Positions 61,352 to 64,000 of a stretch of 64,000 nt of DNA are shown piece by piece. The notes below the pieces were generated by a model. It saw nothing but the letters and a program-made list of their open reading frames with translations. It was not told where the DNA came from and did no database searches. Positions within the stretch are counted from its first letter, which is position 1. Every line of letters begins with the position of its first letter. The translations under genes were made by a program, and so were the position numbers. This stretch comes from JBGTGT01 sp051439375 (GTDB taxonomy: Bacteria; Cyanobacteriota; Cyanobacteriia; Cyanobacteriales; Microcystaceae): assembly GCA_051439375.1 (NCBI GenBank), contig JBFRWB010000210.1:1-64000 (forward strand). The letters are read 5' to 3'.

Positions 61352-62431
61352 CTACAACTCATGTTGCTCACTATCCTGACTAATAGAAGCATTTTGCCAA
61401 GGATTTAAAATATCTTTAACTAAAATCTCTCTAATACAAATTTGACTAATAATTGATAAGGGAAGGGCAAGAATTAAGCCTAAAACCCCAAAGCCAATTG
61501 TAAATAAAATTTGCGCTAAAATGGTAAACCCCGGTAACAAAGAAACTTGACGAGCTTGAATTCTTTTGGTTAAAACATTAGTTTCAATTTGTTGAATACT
61601 GATATAAAGAATAAGAACTCCCCATATTTTCCACGGAGCAGTTTGCAAGGCAATAATGGTTGCAATAGGCGGAATCACACTTAAAAACAATCCCAAATGG
61701 GGAATAAAGGTTAACAATCCTGCAATAATTGACTGAGAAAGAGCAAGGGGAATTTGTAAAATGAATAAACCAACACCTGTAAATATTGCTACAACCCCCA
61801 TATTAACGACAATTCCTTTTAACCAATTTTCCAAAGCTTGCTGACTATATAGCAAAATTTCATCGACTCTTGAGCGATAAAATGCAGGAAATAGACGAAT
61901 AAAACCTTGTCTATAAGCTTTGGGGGAAGCCAGAAACATTAAAGACAAAGCAAAGAGCAATAAACCACTGAGCAGAAGTCCTAAAGAACTATAAAAAACA
62001 TTTAATCCTCCCCCCAAGAGTTCTTGGAAAATAGGTTGTAGCTGTTGTAATAATTCATTAAAATCTTGCTGTTCAAAACGAGGTAAAGAACGAATTAAGA
62101 CAGGATCTAACTTATTTTTTTGTATTCCCAACCAAATAATAAACTGATCAATCCCTTGAGGTACAACTTTTACTAATTCTTGGAATTGATTAACAAAAGG
62201 CGGAACGATTAACCAAATAGAAAGACTTAAAATAACGAAAAGAATAGAAAAAGAAAGTAGAATAGCAAACCCTCGACTAATCTGTCGTTTTCTCAGCCAA
62301 CGAACCAACAGATTTAAAGCGATCGCAAGCACGATAGCAGTAAAGATCAACAATAACAATTGTTGCATTTGCCAAAGAAAATAGCCAATTAAAAGAACAG
62401 CTATAAATCCTACCCATTCACCAAATTTCAT
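61352..62431 (-). CDS. AI-2E family transporter (PerM/TqsA-like)
   Basis: A 359-residue integral membrane protein. Three early helices (about 5-80), a soluble middle (QFQELVKVVPQGIDQFIIW), then five closing helices with the family stretch GIVVNMGVVAIFTGVGLF, FIPHLGLFLSVIPP and GFGVLGLILALPLS. Despite the name, members export diverse solutes or exchange ions; the substrate here is unknown. 20 bp after a small membrane gene (62451-62660) and 83 bp before the effector-like gene. Confidence 0.88.
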   Translation of the reverse strand: MKFGEWVGFIAVLLIGYFLWQMQQLLLLIFTAIVLAIALNLLVRWLRKRQISRGFAILLSFSILFVILSLSIWLIVPPFVNQFQELVKVVPQGIDQFIIWLGIQKNKLDPVLIRSLPRFEQQDFNELLQQLQPIFQELLGGGLNVFYSSLGLLLSGLLLFALSLMFLASPKAYRQGFIRLFPAFYRSRVDEILLYSQQALENWLKGIVVNMGVVAIFTGVGLFILQIPLALSQSIIAGLLTFIPHLGLFLSVIPPIATIIALQTAPWKIWGVLILYISIQQIETNVLTKRIQARQVSLLPGFTILAQILFTIGFGVLGLILALPLSIISQICIREILVKDILNPWQNASISQDSEQHEL

Positions 62432-62450
62432 AGTTGTTTAATTAAAGATT

Positions 62451-62660
62451 CTATAGATCAGACTTAGCGGAAGATGACGAGTTATTTTGCCAACGCCAAA
62501 GTAAGATTCCGCCTAATATTAAAGTGGGTAAGAATACCCCAATCATAACATTGGTAGAAGAAGGCGTAAGAGAAATATATGAACTACCATACTTAATAAT
62601 AAAGGTGATTAAGATGGATAGACTAATGATTTTAACAATAGGAATTAAATAGTTTTGCAT
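62451..62660 (-). CDS. Small two-helix membrane protein
   Basis: A 69-residue protein with two hydrophobic segments (IVKIISLSILITFII and MIGVFLPTLILGGILLW), a short polar loop, and a Ser-rich tail. It precedes the AI-2E transporter gene by 20 bp and is probably cotranscribed. No family recognised. Confidence 0.5.
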   Translation of the reverse strand: MQNYLIPIVKIISLSILITFIIKYGSSYISLTPSSTNVMIGVFLPTLILGGILLWRWQNNSSSSAKSDL

Positions 62661-62701
62661 ATTGAGCTTCTAGGTTTGAGATTGTATCTATCTTAGTTTA
62701 T

Positions 62702-62750
62702 ACCTCGTACCTCAAACCTCAAACCTGCAACCTAAAACCTTGCACCTAAA
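62702..62750. repeat. Tandem CCTCAAA/CCTAAAA-like heptamers
   Basis: Repeated ACCTCAA, ACCTGCA, ACCTAAA units between the divergent small membrane gene and petN. Same class as the array at 14948-15015 on the other strand. Confidence 0.65.
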
Positions 62751-62825
62751 AATGTTTGCAAAATGACCAAAGCAGCTTATGATAAGGTGAGTAACATTAA
62801 TCATTTAGCTAACTGTAGGACGATT

Positions 62826-62915
62826 ATGGATATTCTAGGACTCGGTTGGGTCAGTATTCTAGCCCTTTTTACTTGGTCAATTGCAATGGTAATTTGGGGT
62901 CGTAACGGATTCTAG
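62826..62915 (+). CDS. petN: Cytochrome b6f complex subunit VIII
   Basis: A 29-residue single-helix protein beginning MDILGLGWVSILAL and ending IWGRNGF. This is the near-invariant PetN sequence of cyanobacteria and plastids, needed for assembly and stability of the cytochrome b6f complex between the photosystems. ATG 62826, TAG 62913-62915. It is followed 4 bases later by a second small membrane gene. Confidence 0.97.
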   Translation: MDILGLGWVSILALFTWSIAMVIWGRNGF

Positions 62916-62919
62916 TGTC

Positions 62920-63069
62920 GTGAATACCTCATTTATCCTAAATGGACTATTTCTCTCTACCTTACTGCTTTTAGTAGTAGTAAGTGGAGGAATCATATAC
63001 CTAACAGCTGCGGAATGGCGAGATCGTCGCCGTCAAGAGCGTGATCGCAAGTCGCAAAAAAAGCGTTAA
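62920..63069 (+). CDS. Small single-helix protein downstream of petN
   Basis: A 49-residue protein from GTG 62920, ending TAA 63067-63069. It has one hydrophobic helix (LFLSTLLLLVVVSGGIIYL) followed by a strongly basic tail (EWRDRRRQERDRKSQKKR). The 4-base gap after petN implies cotranscription and suggests a thylakoid or plasma-membrane location with the basic tail in the cytoplasm. I recall similar ORFs after petN in other cyanobacteria. Function unknown. Confidence 0.7.
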   Translation: MNTSFILNGLFLSTLLLLVVVSGGIIYLTAAEWRDRRRQERDRKSQKKR

Positions 63070-63103
63070 TGGTTTGTTGCATGATATAAGCTCCTCAAAA
63101 ATC

Positions 63104-63137
63104 ATCCCCTGTTAAACTTAACTACGGGGGATTTTTT
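63104..63137 (+). terminator. Hairpin plus T-run between petN operon and KAS gene
   Basis: ATCCCC (63104-63109) pairs with GGGGAT (63127-63132), followed by T5 reaching 63137, the base before the KAS start codon. It should terminate the petN transcript and covers the place where a ribosome site of the next gene would be. Confidence 0.6.
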
Positions 63138-64000
63138 ATGACTATGAAGAAAAAAAAGGTTTTTATCACGGGAATTGGACTAAATTGTGGTCTAGGCTCA
63201 TTAATGCAGAGTTGGCAGCGTATTTTAGCCAAAGAAACAGCCATTAAACTAAGTCAACCCTTTGCTAACATTCCCGCTTATCCCCTTGCACTGATTGGTT
63301 CTCAACCTAGTTTTTTAGAAAATATTTTACAAACTGCCCTAAAAGATGCTCTGATTAACGCTAAGTTAACCCTTCCTTTAATTAACTGCGGTGTAGTCGT
63401 GGGATCAAGTCGTAGCTATCAAAACCTCTGGGAAATATTTCTCACAGAGGGACTTCAAACCCCTTGGTTAGATAGTTTACCTTATCAACCCTCTCGGCTA
63501 GTTGCTCAGTATTTAGGGACACAAGGCACAGTTTTTTCACCAATGGCTGCTTGTGCAACGGGAATTTGGGCATTTGCTCAAGCTTATGAATTAATTCAAC
63601 AGGAAATTTGTGAAATAGCGATCGCAGGTGCAGTAGAAACCCCTGTTACACCTTTAACCCTAGCCGGATTTCAGAAGATGGGTGCATTAGGAAAAACAGG
63701 GTGCTATCCATTCGATAGTCAACGAGAAGGCTTAGTATTAGGGGAAGGTGCAGCTATTTTCGTCTTAGAATCGGAAAAATCTCTACATAAGCGTGGTATT
63801 TTGCCCTATGGGGAATTGTTAGGGGTGGGGTTTACCTGCGATAGCTATCATCTTACTGCGCCTTGTCAAGATAATACGACAGCCGCAAACGCAATTCGGC
63901 AATGCTTAAGGCGTAGTGGTTTGACCCCTGAAATGTTACCGTTTATTCATAGTCATGGGACAAGTACCCGTTTAAATGATCAACGTGAAGCACAGTTAAT
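63138..64000 (+). CDS. Beta-ketoacyl-ACP synthase family protein, 3' end beyond window
   Basis: The frame from ATG 63138 (or ATG 63144) stays open to the right edge, giving 287 residues of a roughly 400-residue thiolase-fold enzyme. Visible parts: VFITGIGLNCGLGS at the start, the catalytic Cys in MAACATGIWAF, and the first catalytic His in FIHSHGTSTRLND. KAS II-type condensing enzymes extend acyl-ACP chains with malonyl-ACP. It is shorter and less standard than FabF in the N-terminal half, so it may be a secondary KAS rather than the main FabF. The second His motif lies outside the window. Confidence 0.8.
   Translation, partial: MTMKKKKVFITGIGLNCGLGSLMQSWQRILAKETAIKLSQPFANIPAYPLALIGSQPSFLENILQTALKDALINAKLTLPLINCGVVVGSSRSYQNLWEIFLTEGLQTPWLDSLPYQPSRLVAQYLGTQGTVFSPMAACATGIWAFAQAYELIQQEICEIAIAGAVETPVTPLTLAGFQKMGALGKTGCYPFDSQREGLVLGEGAAIFVLESEKSLHKRGILPYGELLGVGFTCDSYHLTAPCQDNTTAANAIRQCLRRSGLTPEMLPFIHSHGTSTRLNDQREAQL

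Noticed and set aside
1..64000. Insertion sequences, prophage or tRNA genes
   Set aside because: I found no transposase, integrase, phage structural gene or tRNA-like cloverleaf in any spacer; by-eye scanning could miss a degenerate case.

Overview
The window reads as chromosomal DNA of a cyanobacterium. Evidence: petN (cytochrome b6f subunit), many GCGATCGC (HIP1) octamers, a tmRNA with a cyanobacterial-style tag, an adenosylcobinamide-GDP ribazoletransferase, and families typical of cyanobacteria (DUF29, DUF1822, DUF928, Uma2, PEP-CTERM, CHASE2-CHAT). The AT-rich base composition and gene types suggest a unicellular Crocosphaera/Cyanothece-like organism; that genus guess is inference only.

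Layout. 1-2.5 kb: tail of a PEP-CTERM protein, then two VapC-type toxin-antitoxin modules. The first has a palindromic operator candidate and lies between two near-identical terminator repeats; the second sits against a decayed retropepsin-like gene pair. 2.5-6.5 kb: conserved hypothetical, topA, a repeat-rich spacer and the ruins of a MntA/HepT toxin-antitoxin pair. 6.7-13.8 kb: cystine lyase-like enzyme, DUF29 protein, a merR-copA operon with a MerR-type 20-bp-spacer promoter, a mannosyl-3-phosphoglycerate phosphatase-like HAD enzyme, a 53-residue membrane protein, and prfB, which needs a +1 programmed frameshift. 13.8-17.5 kb: a three-gene minus-strand set (VWA/substrate-binding lipoprotein, membrane coiled-coil protein, second binding protein). 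18.5-22 kb: cobS with a small membrane gene, a lone M41-type peptidase, tmRNA, a NarL-type response regulator (Ycf29/Rre1-like) and a solo Dnd-associated-protein-4 homologue.

22.1-39.1 kb is a co-directional seven-gene cluster. In transcription order: sigma-like factor, DUF1822, CHAT-CHASE2 membrane protein, DUF928, TpsB transporter, a 2513-residue TpsA exoprotein, and a CHAT-TPR protein. It looks like a two-partner secretion system combined with two caspase-like (CHAT) proteins. 39.3-45.7 kb, opposite strand: a small Cys-containing secreted protein and two RTX-type calcium-binding proteins, the second also with many cadherin/Ig-like modules. 45.8-55.6 kb is mainly housekeeping: HNH protein, esterase, AlaC-like aminotransferase, dapB, rnc, and an RND adaptor/permease pair.

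55.6-62.7 kb is the most interesting region. A 1303-residue STAND NTPase with 14 WD40-like repeats carries near its N-terminus a glycine-rich motif, GDIKGI[QV]GDI[KS]GGT[VI][TN]Q. Nearly the same motif (13 of 17 positions identical) ends a 127-residue helical, hydrophobic-N-terminus protein encoded just upstream on the same strand. This resembles bacterial amyloid-signalling (BASS) NLR/effector pairs, where a sensor templates a membrane-active effector to kill the cell. An Uma2 nuclease gene and a DUF29 gene broken by one stop lie between them. The window ends with an AI-2E-family transporter, petN, a 49-residue membrane protein and the start of a beta-ketoacyl-ACP synthase.
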